A stretch of 64,000 nt of DNA, from assembly GCA_963693285.1 (NCBI GenBank), contig OY848928.1, forward strand, positions 744,501-808,500, given 5' to 3'. The stretch is from Xestospongia muta. Lineage: Eukaryota; Porifera; Demospongiae; Haplosclerida; Petrosiidae. Below the pieces are notes generated by a model that saw nothing but the letters and a program-made list of their open reading frames with translations, ran no database searches and was not told the DNA's origin. Numbering within the stretch: position 1 is the first letter of the stretch; each line of letters opens with the position of its first letter. A program made the translations under genes and the position numbers. This document shows positions 9,580-21,000 of this stretch, piece after piece.

Positions 9580-10915
9580 TTAGAGTTCTTTGGGAAAGCC
9601 TTCTTGTGTGGAGGGAAGGAATTCAGCCACCATCATTCCATAATAGCTAGGATGGTAATTGGCTAACAGTGTATTCTTCCATGACACAGCTGACTTTCTG
9701 TAAAAGAAATAAACAAATTGTACATCATTCACTATCAACTCACCGAGCTGTTTCCATGACACCTTCTAGTATAACAAAACCAGTATAACCGCACGAGTAA
9801 CACTTGTCAACTAAACTTGCAGCAACCTCAAGTAAATAATTACTATCTTGTTCCATTACCCATTGGCCTATAGCCTGAATAAGAAATGGTGTAAAATAAT
9901 TGTTATAAAAATTGAACTCTTGTACTTTGTCAAATGGTTCTGAAGCATTGGAGTAACCAAATGGTCCACTTGGATCAAATTTATGACAAAGATCTCCGCT
10001 AATAACGAGAACAATGTTCTCATTCATTGCGTCAATCATAGACCACATGGCCTGACCTTAAATAAAAGCATCTCAAATTATGTCCTATAGTTATAAAATG
10101 CTACTAACCTAGTCGAAGGAGCTCTGGTATCATATCTACGTCTTGAGTATAACGTCGACTAGGTACTGAGAGAATGACCACACGAGAAGTTGATGGTAGA
10201 TTAAGAAAATATAGAGGAATGACTTCACCCCATCTACATACAAGAAAATGGAAGCAAATATTATACTACAAAAATGATGTACTTATAAAGAACTGGTATT
10301 CTACTGTGCTAATATTAAGTTGTTACTGCAATAGATGGTTCTTTCAACCTCAGGGGGAAAGGCTCTTCGCTGTTTCCAGGTGGTCCATAAGCAGTCAGAC
10401 CAGACACATTAGCTCCAAGTGACTGAAGCGTCTTCAACATTGCTGAAGAGATATTGTAGTCGAGTTGGATAGAGACATTATAACAACATGGAGGACAGTT
10501 GCAATTATCTGTGTCAGCTGGTCCACTGCCTGCTTGGTTAAGAAAGAACATGAATTTGTTGAGGTCTGCTATTCCATGAGGAGATGTGAGAACAACAAGG
10601 TCTGGTTTGAGGTCATGCACATTTTGTCCAACTGTGTGAGCGGCTTGGTTTAGTTTCCAAGCTTCTTGTTTAGCTGTTTCGTTTGTTGTATGAAAATGAT
10701 TAGGATCTAATGCAATGCCTCCTATGGATGGATGGATGGATGGATGGATGGATTTAAGATATAGATGGACATAAATAGTCCTCTAAACTAGCCTTCTCTA
10801 TTCTCTTACCATGTGGTAGTATGAAAGCTCCTAATAGTTTTCCATTAACACTCAGTAAAAGCCAGTACAAGATTGTCAGAAAGACGTAACTGCCACTGAC
10901 ACTGTAAAGAAACAT
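9580..10915 (-). CDS. LigB/MEMO-superfamily extradiol dioxygenase-like protein with N-terminal membrane segment
   Basis: Minus-strand exons: 10915-10810, 10721-10349, 10233-10109, 10056-9744, 9697-9580; 344 residues, all phases close. Class III extradiol ring-cleaving dioxygenases (LigB fold) open catechol-type rings with a metal held by His/Glu. Seen here: a hydrophobic N-terminal segment (about residues 9-22, signal peptide or anchor), then LLGAFILPHGGIALDP with a His-Gly-Gly at residues 35-37, DLVVLTSPHGIADL, a WGEVIPLYFL strand, and IVLVISGDLCHKFDPSGPFG. The three His-containing motifs are the candidate metal ligands. A Cys-rich stretch (CNCPPCC) follows the second motif. The exon 2 donor is GTTGAA, chosen because it alone keeps frame. 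It is head-to-head with NDUFS7, 79 bp between starts. Substrate and activity are unknown; a MEMO-like non-enzymatic role cannot be excluded. Confidence 0.72.
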
Positions 10916-10979
10916 GTTTTCATGCTTTGTGTGTGTGGCTAAAGAAACATGTTTTCATGCTTTGTGGGTGTGGCTAAAG
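10889..10979. repeat. Tandem duplication of about 35 bp at the LigB-like/NDUFS7 divergent promoter
   Basis: The segment AAAGAAACATGTTTTCATGC and the following TTTGTGnGTGTGGCTAAAG occurs twice back to back with one mismatch (roughly 10907-10941 and 10942-10977). One copy carries the LigB-like start codon; the whole divergent promoter is only 78 bp, so the duplication forms nearly all of it. Confidence 0.8.
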
Positions 10980-10993
10980 TTGTTTATTGCAAA

Positions 10994-12196
<1,203 letters not shown>

Positions 12197-12704
12197 ACAC
12201 AAACAATTCATCTCAAAGACTATTATGCTATAATTTATGTTGTTCAGTTTGACCTTGTATTAAGATATATTGATTTCATTGTTACTCAAACTTCCTATAG
12301 TATCACAATATATTGGATAACATAACCACTCATGCGACTATCACTTGGTTTATACATTGTTTGATTACACCTATCGTTAGTTCATTGTCTTGATGTGGCC
12401 TGGTCAAGTACATATCATATACATATACACAATGTCACCCAATTGTATATATAATATAATTCTAAAAAAATATATATATAGATTTAATAGTTATAAACTT
12501 AGAATGTTTGTGTGGGAGGCACTTAAAACTGATGGAACAAAAACTAAAAATTTATAATCTAATAGATATTAAAATAAAATTAAGAAGACTTCAAAAAAAT
12601 GTTCAAAGATGTAAAATGTCAAATTTTCAAATACGAACACACCTCAGACAAAATGTAAAATCTATAACGTTATTTTGTGAATAGAATAATTGAGCTGGTA
12701 ATCA
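12197..12704. other. Spacer between NDUFS7 and the short syntaxin gene
   Basis: About 500 bp of AT-rich sequence holding the two convergent 3' ends. It includes a short TA-rich run near 12455-12480. No gene is seen. Confidence 0.4.
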
Positions 12705-13191
12705 TTAATTATTTCTCGACAAAACAACTGATAACACAATGATAATAATGAGAACAATCAACACCACTGCTCCACTGATACCCAGAAGAATCCACAGAAC
12801 AGTTCTGTTCTGTCTCTTTAACTCAACAGCCTACAGTAAAGAGTTTATCATCAGTAGTAGTGGTAAACCAACACAACAATACATATTATAGTCAATTTTG
12901 TTAAGTAATAATTTTTATATGTATTGTTAACCATTTAGTAACTAGCTATACAACACTAACTCTATCTTAAAACATAATACTCACATCGTTTGTTTGTACA
13001 GTTCCTTTTTCTACTCTATTTCCAGCTTTCTCCGCATGAAGCTCTATAGTAAATAACCAATAAAGAGTACATAATGTAGAGGGCTTCACTTACCAATCCT
13101 GTCCAGCGCTGTTCCTTGATCAACTACAACCTCATTTAAATTCTTTGTAATGTCATGAAGATCATTGATATCTCTAGAAAAAAAAAATATA

Positions 13192-13222
<31 letters not shown>

Positions 13223-14396
13223 ACTGCATTAACTTTACCAGCAGCTGCTAATATATATGAACCCAAGAGCAAATGTTGAAATGTTTCATAACATACCACA
13301 CTAATTGACTGACTGATAATAAATATTTGACATATAAACATTAAGTAAAGAATAGTTTTGTGGGTTCTGTTATGAAGCCTAATAGCCAGTGAAACTGCTA
13401 CTGTAACTATCCTTAGTACAAATAGATCTTCTATTGCATGCATTGAAGTTATAGCATACCATAAATCATCGCTCACTTAATATTAACTATGCTTTCCATT
13501 AACTTTATTACATTATGCAACTTTCTCACATCAAATTAAGCCGACTACTCTACTACTCAGTACTCCATTAATACAAGCTAACAAAATTAACACTTGTCAT
13601 AAAAACAACTGGAATGTACGAACTATTGCACACTCTACTACACAAAATTAACGACAATCTATATTACTCCAATTCTTGTAGCTACTGTCAATAGTAAGTG
13701 ATGGCAGACTAATATCCTAGACCATCTCACTCCTACATAACAGTAGAACAAGAGAGAGAAATGAGACTACTTGTTGTCTGGTCAATTGTAATAAGTATAT
13801 ACTGAACAATTACAAACTAATATCAGATTGGTTACTGCAGGAAGTATTACTGAACAATTACAAACTAATATCAGTTTTTTAGATAGCCAGACATATCAGT
13901 TGAAAGTTGTAAGAAAAGAGCTAAGAATGAGTTTATAGTTACAATCAATACACACTAAACTAGTATGAGTTTATAGTTACAATCAATACACAATAAATTA
14001 GCATGAGTTTATAGTTACAATCAATACACAATAAACTAGTATGAGTTTATAGTAAGTTTTTACCTAGAAGTAACTGTCATGAACTTACGTCTCTAATTGT
14101 CTTATTTCACCAGCTTGTTTTTCTCTTTCTTCAAGAGCTGACTGTTGTACTTGATCCTCTACTTGTCCTGGTGTCTCTCTACCATTGGTATCAAGCACTG
14201 GATCACGATCACCTAAAATTATTGACATTAACTTGCAGTGATAATATCTCTCTCAAGGTAAACAAATTAATTAAATTTTTAACATTTTTGATGGTTACTT
14301 AAAACAACTAACAGTTTTATTTGTTTAGTTAAATATAACATAATTACTTCCAGAAAAGGAATCCGTGAAATTTGTTGACTCCATCCCATTTTCCAT
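12705..14396 (-). CDS. Short syntaxin-like Qa-SNARE lacking the Habc domain
   Basis: Minus-strand exons: 14396-14348, 14212-14089, 13173-13094, 13043-12985, 12830-12705; 145 residues. The SNARE motif runs from SALEEREKQAGEIRQLE through DINDLHDITKNLNEVVVDQG (with the zero-layer Gln) to ELHAEKAGNRVEKGT, then KRQNRTVLW and a C-terminal membrane anchor rich in Ile/Val/Leu ending LSRNN. SNAREs of this type drive endosomal and lysosomal membrane fusion. Exon sizes 80, 59 and about 126 bp match the neighbouring full-length syntaxin, so the two are tandem duplicates. This copy has no Habc regulatory helices: the proposed Met aligns with a Leu late in the neighbour's Habc exon, and an in-frame TAG lies two codons upstream. 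Loss of Habc would predict an unrestrained SNARE, but it may also be a decaying copy. Confidence 0.7.
13184..13222. repeat. (TA)n microsatellite
   Basis: Poly-A followed by alternating TA, immediately upstream (sense minus strand) of the SNARE-core exon of the short syntaxin gene. Confidence 0.85.
13924..14055. repeat. About 40-bp intronic minisatellite
   Basis: Three and a half copies of a unit containing ATGAGTTTATAGTTACAATC and AATACACAATAAAC, within an intron of the short syntaxin gene. A separate repeat of ACTGAACAATTACAAACTAA occurs twice just to its left (13801-13876). Confidence 0.8.
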
Positions 14397-14444
14397 CTTC
14401 TATATTTCTACTTTTGCTTGAATTGGCAATTGAATAAAGAAAGA
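14348..14444 (-). pseudogene. Decayed Habc exon remnant of the short syntaxin gene
   Basis: Starting after a TTTCAG acceptor, this segment aligns with the Habc exon of the neighbouring syntaxin (17049-16910): both begin ATCA and share GGAAAATG, ATGGA, CAACA, GATTC and TTTTC in order near their 3' ends. The left part is shorter by roughly 45 bp and contains an in-frame TAG just before the usable ATG (14396). Only the last 16 codons remain coding. Confidence 0.55.
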
Positions 14445-14959
14445 TACTTCCTGATCTGAAACAAGAGATGAGAAAGTAATGTTACATGCTAGAGTAGTTT
14501 CAATTATTGGTCATGACCAAAGGAGAACAATTTGTCAACAATAAGAAAACAATTTTAGCAAGAAACTCAATAACTATTTGATATATTTAATAGTGAAAAA
14601 GTTGAATTGGTGAACAAAACACCTTTTGTGTTTGTGCTCACTCTATGATAATATTTGTTCTCTCATTAAAGCCATCTTAGGAATAAGGTATTTATCACAA
14701 TCAATTAAGATGAATGGCTATTGTGATCTGTTATTGGAGCAGATAAAAAGTAAACAATTGATTCCACAGAGCTCTGACTAACAATAACAAGTCTTCTACT
14801 AATGAGTTATCTTCACTTACTTTCTAGCTTCTAGTTTTTAGTGGTGATCTTCCTGTTAGGAAACTCTCAAGTATAGATTTTCACTCTGTCTATTGCAACA
14901 ATCACAGCGCGATATTCAATTAGATTTCGAATTGTTGATAGTTCTTCGAACAACGTCTT

Positions 14960-15135
14960 ATCTCGTCCGAATCTCCACCACCTTGATAGATACGACACGA
15001 ATTTCCTTTTGTTGTTATATGAACACCGTCTGGACTCTGGACTACCTTTTTATAATGAACACCTCCACCAATTACCGGTCTGACATGTGACACCACGCCC
15101 TTTTCTTTCAGCGAGCCCTCCTTTGTTTTTTGCAC
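14960..15135 (-). pseudogene. Degenerate first exon and promoter copy of the short syntaxin gene
   Basis: The sequence TATCAAGGTGGTGGAGATTC then GGACGAG corresponds to exon 1 of the full-length neighbour, where it encodes SYQGANPDE. In the neighbour GAG is followed by GTAGGA (donor); here GAG is followed by AT (14961-14960), so the donor is lost. Just upstream, both genes share a promoter-like block with GCAAA...AAAGG.GG.GCTCG..., GGGCGTG and ACATGTGACAT-type motifs, showing that the promoter was duplicated too. Confidence 0.5.
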
Positions 15136-15283
15136 TCACCCATAATGAATTGAACCAACCTCATCTCTTACATAATTCCATGACAAACAAAATAACTACA
15201 ATTATAATGATAATTGTTAATAAGGTTCATATTTACAAATTAATATCACATTAACAATTGTCAAAACCAAAGACAATCACTAT

Positions 15284-17197
15284 TTAATTTTTAGATGCCA
15301 AAACTGCAGCTACAATAATAACAATAATAATAATAATACCCAAACTAATACCCCCAACTATAGCCAAAATAACACACAGTACTTTTCTGTTCTTCCTCTT
15401 CAAAACAAGAGCCTAAAGAGAAAAAATATTGCAGTGTTCAGAAATATATGGTAACCAGTTCAATTGTATTTCTAATATACTTGTAGTCAGGCTTCCTTGA
15501 TTATCATCAAAATAGTTTGTGACCAAGTATTCCTGAGAGGTTTCATTGTCTACTTAACAAACTTACTGAGCAATTTTTCAAAGGATTACAAATGATTTAA
15601 ACACTTTGATAGTAAGGTTTGATGAATTATCAAACTCTCCATTATACATAATATACTAGTTGCCTCATAATGTAAATTTACATTTTTTCCCTTTTATCCG
15701 GTCAATCCTCAACAATATACAAGCACTCACTTTAGAAAGTTCTTTTGTTCCTTCTTCAACATTAAGTGCTCCTCTTTCAACATTTTGCTCTACAGAGAAA
15801 AATAGCATCCATTGACAGTTTTTATCAACCACTTCACTCACCAATATCATCAATTTGTTCTCCTTGTTCACCTACCATCACATTTAAATCTGTAGCAATT
15901 TCATTGAGACCAATGATGTCTCTAAATAAAATAACAATTAAGATAATACTTAATACCAAAATCTTCAGGTAATATAACAGTCTTAACACAAAGATGTTAT
16001 TGTTAATCCAACATTCATGAGACCTGGTCTACTCTTATCAGATCAGTATATTTATAACACTACCATCCATTAGCATTACTACATTATAAATAACTTCACA
16101 AAAACATATTAGATAAACTACAAATCACAAGAATGTGCACATATTACTACAATCAAAACTACACTATTTTATATGGATGCTTTTATGTGGCCATGGTTAA
16201 TTGAATAGTAAGTGACGACAAACTATTATAGTAGATTATTGCACTCCTACATAACAAAAGTAGTAGACTAAGAAATGAAGAATGTATCACTTTCCAGGAC
16301 AGAGGACACTCAATTACTATACATTAAAGCATTAACAGACTCCAGACTAAACAGAGACAGTTGGATTTGGTACACAATAGAATTCAACGTATGTAGTGAA
16401 TGTAATAGTGACCTACCACTTAAAAGCTGTAAATTTTATTAGTTCGACTTCTAAGAGATTAAACCAATTATTGTAGACTGACTAATTATTTAATTCAATA
16501 ACAAAAATTATTTTTAAGTATAACTTTTTAAATGATGCATTCATCCATCCATTACCTCCTTCATCCATCCATTACCTCCTTCATCCATCCATTACCTCTC
16601 TAACTCCTGTATCAAGTGGGCTTGTCTTTCTCTGTCTGCAAGAGCTGACTCTTGGATAGTTTCCTGTTCTAAGGGAGCAGTGGAACTTGTGTCTTGTGTT
16701 GGACTATCCACACCTAATATACACAAAATTAACAAACCAAAAATTAACAAAATATTGGATTACACAACTCAATTGATTTTATGGAGTGAATATTATATAT
16801 TTTATATTATGTATTATGTATTATAGTCTCACAATATTAGGTTTAATGGACTACTTAAAACTATGAACATATTTATGTATGAATTAATTCAGGTATCATT
16901 TGTTATTACTTCTTGAAAAAGAATCTGTTGCTTCCATGACATTTTCCAACTTTTCTTTTTCAAGTTTTAGTAGCTCTTCAAACTGCTTGTATTGGTTATC
17001 AAGTTGCTCTGAGAGTCTCCTAATAGCTATACTATCTTCTCCTCTTGATCTGAAAGAGATAGAATAGTTCCAATACAAGATTACAGAGAACAACTCATCA
17101 ACAATAAGAATCATATGATATCAATAATACTACTACAAGTTGTAAGTGTTAAGTGGTAAATTAAATGTGTTTAATAATTAATATATGTTTAGTATCC

Positions 17198-17239
<42 letters not shown>

Positions 17240-17896
17240 GTTTATTTTGCCAGTGTTGTTCTTTTCCTCTTATGTATGGCATGATAACTTTGTATACTTT
17301 GACATATTCGTGTATAATAAATAAAATATGATTGCTGGGTACTCTATATTATTATTAAACATTAAATAATGTCTTTTAATGATAATATATGTACTCACTG
17401 TTTAGCGTTAAGTTCTTGTTTAGCAGATCTCAGTTTCTCCTTAAGGATGGCTCTTAAATCGTCCAACTCCTTACGATTTTTTGGGTTATCTTGTCTAGTA
17501 CCTATGGCTTCAACACCAGTACGATAATCAACTAGATCTCGAGAAATTGAGTTAATAACCTATATTAAAAAACATTAACATTTAAATGTACCCTGTCTAA
17601 TGGTCTAACTACTTGGTACTACTTAAAAGTTGGGTAACACTGGGCAGGATTATTTATATGATGGGGAAATGGCTCAGTGTTATGAGACTATAGTCAAGAC
17701 ACTCGATATAGGGTGCCTGAGCTCATTAGGTCTTCCTTTCATAGCTAATAAAGGGGCTCCCTCAGGGAATAAAACATCCTCCTACCTCATCTGGATTGGC
17801 ACCTTGATAGCTCTGCGAGAAACTTGAACCACCGCCAAATCCCTTTCTTTCAACTGTCAATCTCAGTTGAGGCTTGTAAGCATCATCTGGATTCAT
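15284..17896 (-). CDS. STX7: Endosomal-type syntaxin (Qa-SNARE, STX7/STX12-like)
   Basis: Minus-strand exons: 17896-17786, 17559-17399, 17049-16910, 16713-16596, 15921-15842, 15789-15731, 15412-15284; 265 residues (human STX7 is 261). The protein mediates fusion at endosomes and lysosomes. Layout: N-terminal RLTVERKGFGGGSSFSQSYQ; Habc helices from VINSISRDLVDYRTGVEAIG through QDNPKNRKELDD and RRLSEQLDNQYKQFEELLKL; linker; then the SNARE motif from SALADRERQAHLIQELERDI to LNVMVGEQGEQIDDIEQNVE with the zero-layer Gln in GEQG, and a C-terminal Ile/Val-rich anchor ending LASKN. The exon 4 donor (GTAATGG) is repeated three times at 20-bp spacing. It is head-to-head with the GPCR gene (149 bp). STX7 versus STX12 cannot be settled by eye. 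Confidence 0.85.
16540..16600 (-). repeat. 20-bp triplicate repeat containing the syntaxin exon 4 splice donor
   Basis: On the sense strand the unit GTAATGGATGGATGAAGGAG occurs in tandem right after the exon end (16596), giving three copies of AG-GTAATGG spaced 20 bp apart. The first is the donor that keeps frame; use of the second or third would add 20 or 40 bp and shift frame. Confidence 0.85.
17201..17236. repeat. (TG)n microsatellite
   Basis: About 17 TG units inside a syntaxin intron. Confidence 0.9.
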
Positions 17897-18044
17897 TCTG
17901 TTTATAAGTGACAAAAACCTTTTACTCTTCACCAAAACCGACAAAATAACGCATAACCCGTAATACAATGTCACATGTTAGTCACGCCCTCTTTTTCCTT
18001 TTGAACGAGCTCCTCCCTTTATTGTTTGCAAGTTTTCCTAAAAG

Positions 18045-21000
18045 ATGGTATCATCAGTTTTGTGGTTACTTCTGTTGTTTGGATTGATCAGTATGATCAC
18101 AAGCTTTCAATCTTGCCCAGGCAACTGTGTTATCTGTCTTAATGCAGTCTACATTTGCAACAAATGGAGATCATCATAGTAAGACGGACTCCATCATGTA
18201 TAAATACTGTTTGTGAACTTTTTCTCTATTAGTGATCTTAGTGAGTATGAGATCAGTGTAATCAATTCCAATGCATTTATTAATGCTGGAAATGTCATTT
18301 CTTTGTAAGTACAGACAGTCATGGTCAAGTTGCATGTATGTTAAATTTTGTCTTCTCTCTCTCTCTTTCTCAGAGATATATCAACAACCACACTTAGCAT
18401 ATTTCAGACAGATGCCTTTCAGGGTCTAACCAGTTTACAAACTTTAGATCTATCTCATAACCTTATCAGTATTTTGCCTAATGATGTTTTCAAGCCTTTG
18501 ATTAACTTAAAAACATTGTAAGAACAAGATTGATTTTTTGAGTTCACATAGCTTTCTGGTTTTGTGTCATACTATGCGTAATACTTCTTGTGAACATAGA
18601 TACTTTTACTTTTTCTTATTTGTTTTGCAGAGATCTCAGTCACAACCAGTTATCTCAACTCAATCCTAATGCATTCAATGGAGTAACTAACCTTACTAAA
18701 TTGTGAGGAAGGAAGGGAGGGTGATGATTGCTATCATATATGGATACTAAATGGAATCTTTACTATTCTAGATATATGAGCAATAATCTATTGACAAGTC
18801 TGACCTTAGACTCATGGAACCAATTGCTTCTTAAGTTGACATCTTTAAAAAACATGTAAGTATTAAATAAATCCCTGCATATTGTAAATGGTGTAGACAC
18901 TCACAATCTCCTTAATTTTTCCACTAGTACACTTGCTCATAATGACTGGCACTGTGATTGTAATATTACAGACCTTCAAAGTATACTTATGTCTCCAGCT
19001 CCATATATTAATGATGAATCAGCTGTGACCTGCAACACACCATCAGAACTCCATAATAATGCTATAATTAGTTTAGATTTTTCTGTGGAGCCCATGTGCT
19101 ATTCATGTAAGTTGTATTCAATAGAAAACGTATGTTTTATTGTATGTTGATGTATTGCTTTGAAAATAGTTCCCGTGCGCTCTGTTGTCAAGTTTAATGA
19201 TATTACATTATTAATATACTGAGAATCAATGTCTGTAAACACGATAACAGTATTCATTATCACAAAGAAGGGTGTAATTATAGAATATAGGAATGTTTAG
19301 TTGTAATGAATTCATTTAAATGATAAAGAATTAAAATTGTATTCATAATAGACCACCCTGAATATGTAAATAAAGTATTAACTTATAGGATGCTTTGTTC
19401 TTCCTCTTACAGTATCTCCATCATCATCGCCTTCACCTTCACCATCACTATCATCCTCTTTGTCACTATCTCCGTCACCTTCAATGGTTTTATCATCATC
19501 TCCTTTAGTTAGCTCCCCATCATCTTTGTTAATTGTTTCTTCACCATCTATTTCACTCTCACCTTCACCTTCACCATCACCTTCACCAACAATTACATTA
19601 ATTCCCTCGTCACCTTCATTGACACCAACACCCTCTCCATCGTCTTCGTTGTTATCTTCAGCTATTATAACATTTCCATCCACATCGATGTCATCTCCAT
19701 CTCCCTCTCCATTATTGTCTTCTTCCATATCTTCATTATCATCCACTCAAACATCTTCAACATCTCCTTCACAATCTCCTCCACAACCCTCACAATCTCC
19801 TTCACAATATCCTACACTGTCCCCACATTCATCTCCACAACCTCCCTCACGATCATCTACACAACTATCTTCTCCTACCTCATCACCACATCCTATACTA
19901 AAATGTCCACCAACTTCATCTCAATCTAATGTTGGTACAATACATTGGAAGAGCACATCCGTGGGACAATCAACTGAAGAAGACTGTCCATATGGACCAC
20001 CAAATGCTGTAGCTCTGCGATATTGTACCTTATCACCACAGAATGAAGTAATATGGGATATTATTCAAGATGGTGCTTGCTTTACTGCTGAAAATAGACT
20101 ACAACAAATATCGAGTTTAGTAAGTTAATACATTAAGTGTATTGCACTGGGTATTATTTGGTTGTTTTCTTTGTAGGATATCAATGAGCAGAATGCACTT
20201 GAGTTATCTCAAGAGCTGGCCAATCTTCCTTTTGACTATTTACTTGATGAAGGACTGATTCATTTTGCTGACATTGCTGTAAAGTTGATAACTGTCGGAC
20301 GATCAAACATACTTGTACTTGTCAATGTTCTCTCTGCAGTGGACTTGGTCCTTGCTTCAGACAATGTGATACCAGACAGTGCAGCTGATGTGTAAGTTCA
20401 AAATAAATACTATTTTAATAAAGAGTTATGTAAAGCGTAGTGATAGAGCTCTATCTATTTCAATATAGGTTGCAGACTGCTATCAATACTGCTCTACTAG
20501 AAGCAGTGAACACAAACAACACACAAATTCTCTTGGAGTTTTCACACCTTTTCATCGGTGGGAAATACTTTTATAAAGGAAACACCAGCGATGTGATTGT
20601 AGTGGTCGATATCAAAGGAGAAAATGGACTTCGATTTGTATCTATTCATGGCAACCTTACATCAGAAGTAATTGTTTATTTTCATAGCGATGATCTCAAC
20701 GGCCATACTGTACAGGTATAGTGTGAAGATAACAAAATAGAAGATGTCAATGATAATTCTCCAAAATATTATTGTTTCATCTTAAAATAGGTGACAGTCT
20801 ATAATAGCTCGGATTTATTTAACAGACGATGTGTATCAAGTGAAAAAGGTTCTATTTGCAATGGTAAAATCATCTCTCCTGTAGCCGTGGTAACGACTAA
20901 CAGTGACTTGAGAGGAAATGAGAGCGTTAATGTTACTTTTGATAATGTCCAGGTTTGTCGTTTAGATTACATTAACTTCTCCTATTATTGCTACAATAGA

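Noticed and set aside
15665..15972. Two 68-residue open frames over the syntaxin introns
   Set aside because: They only cover SNARE exons plus retained intron, or their antisense; the spliced syntaxin explains them.
19378..19746. Acidic 122-residue open frame on the minus strand
   Set aside because: It is the complement of the Ser/Pro coding repeat of the GPCR; the Asp/Glu/Gly composition is just the antisense reading of TCA/CCA repeats.
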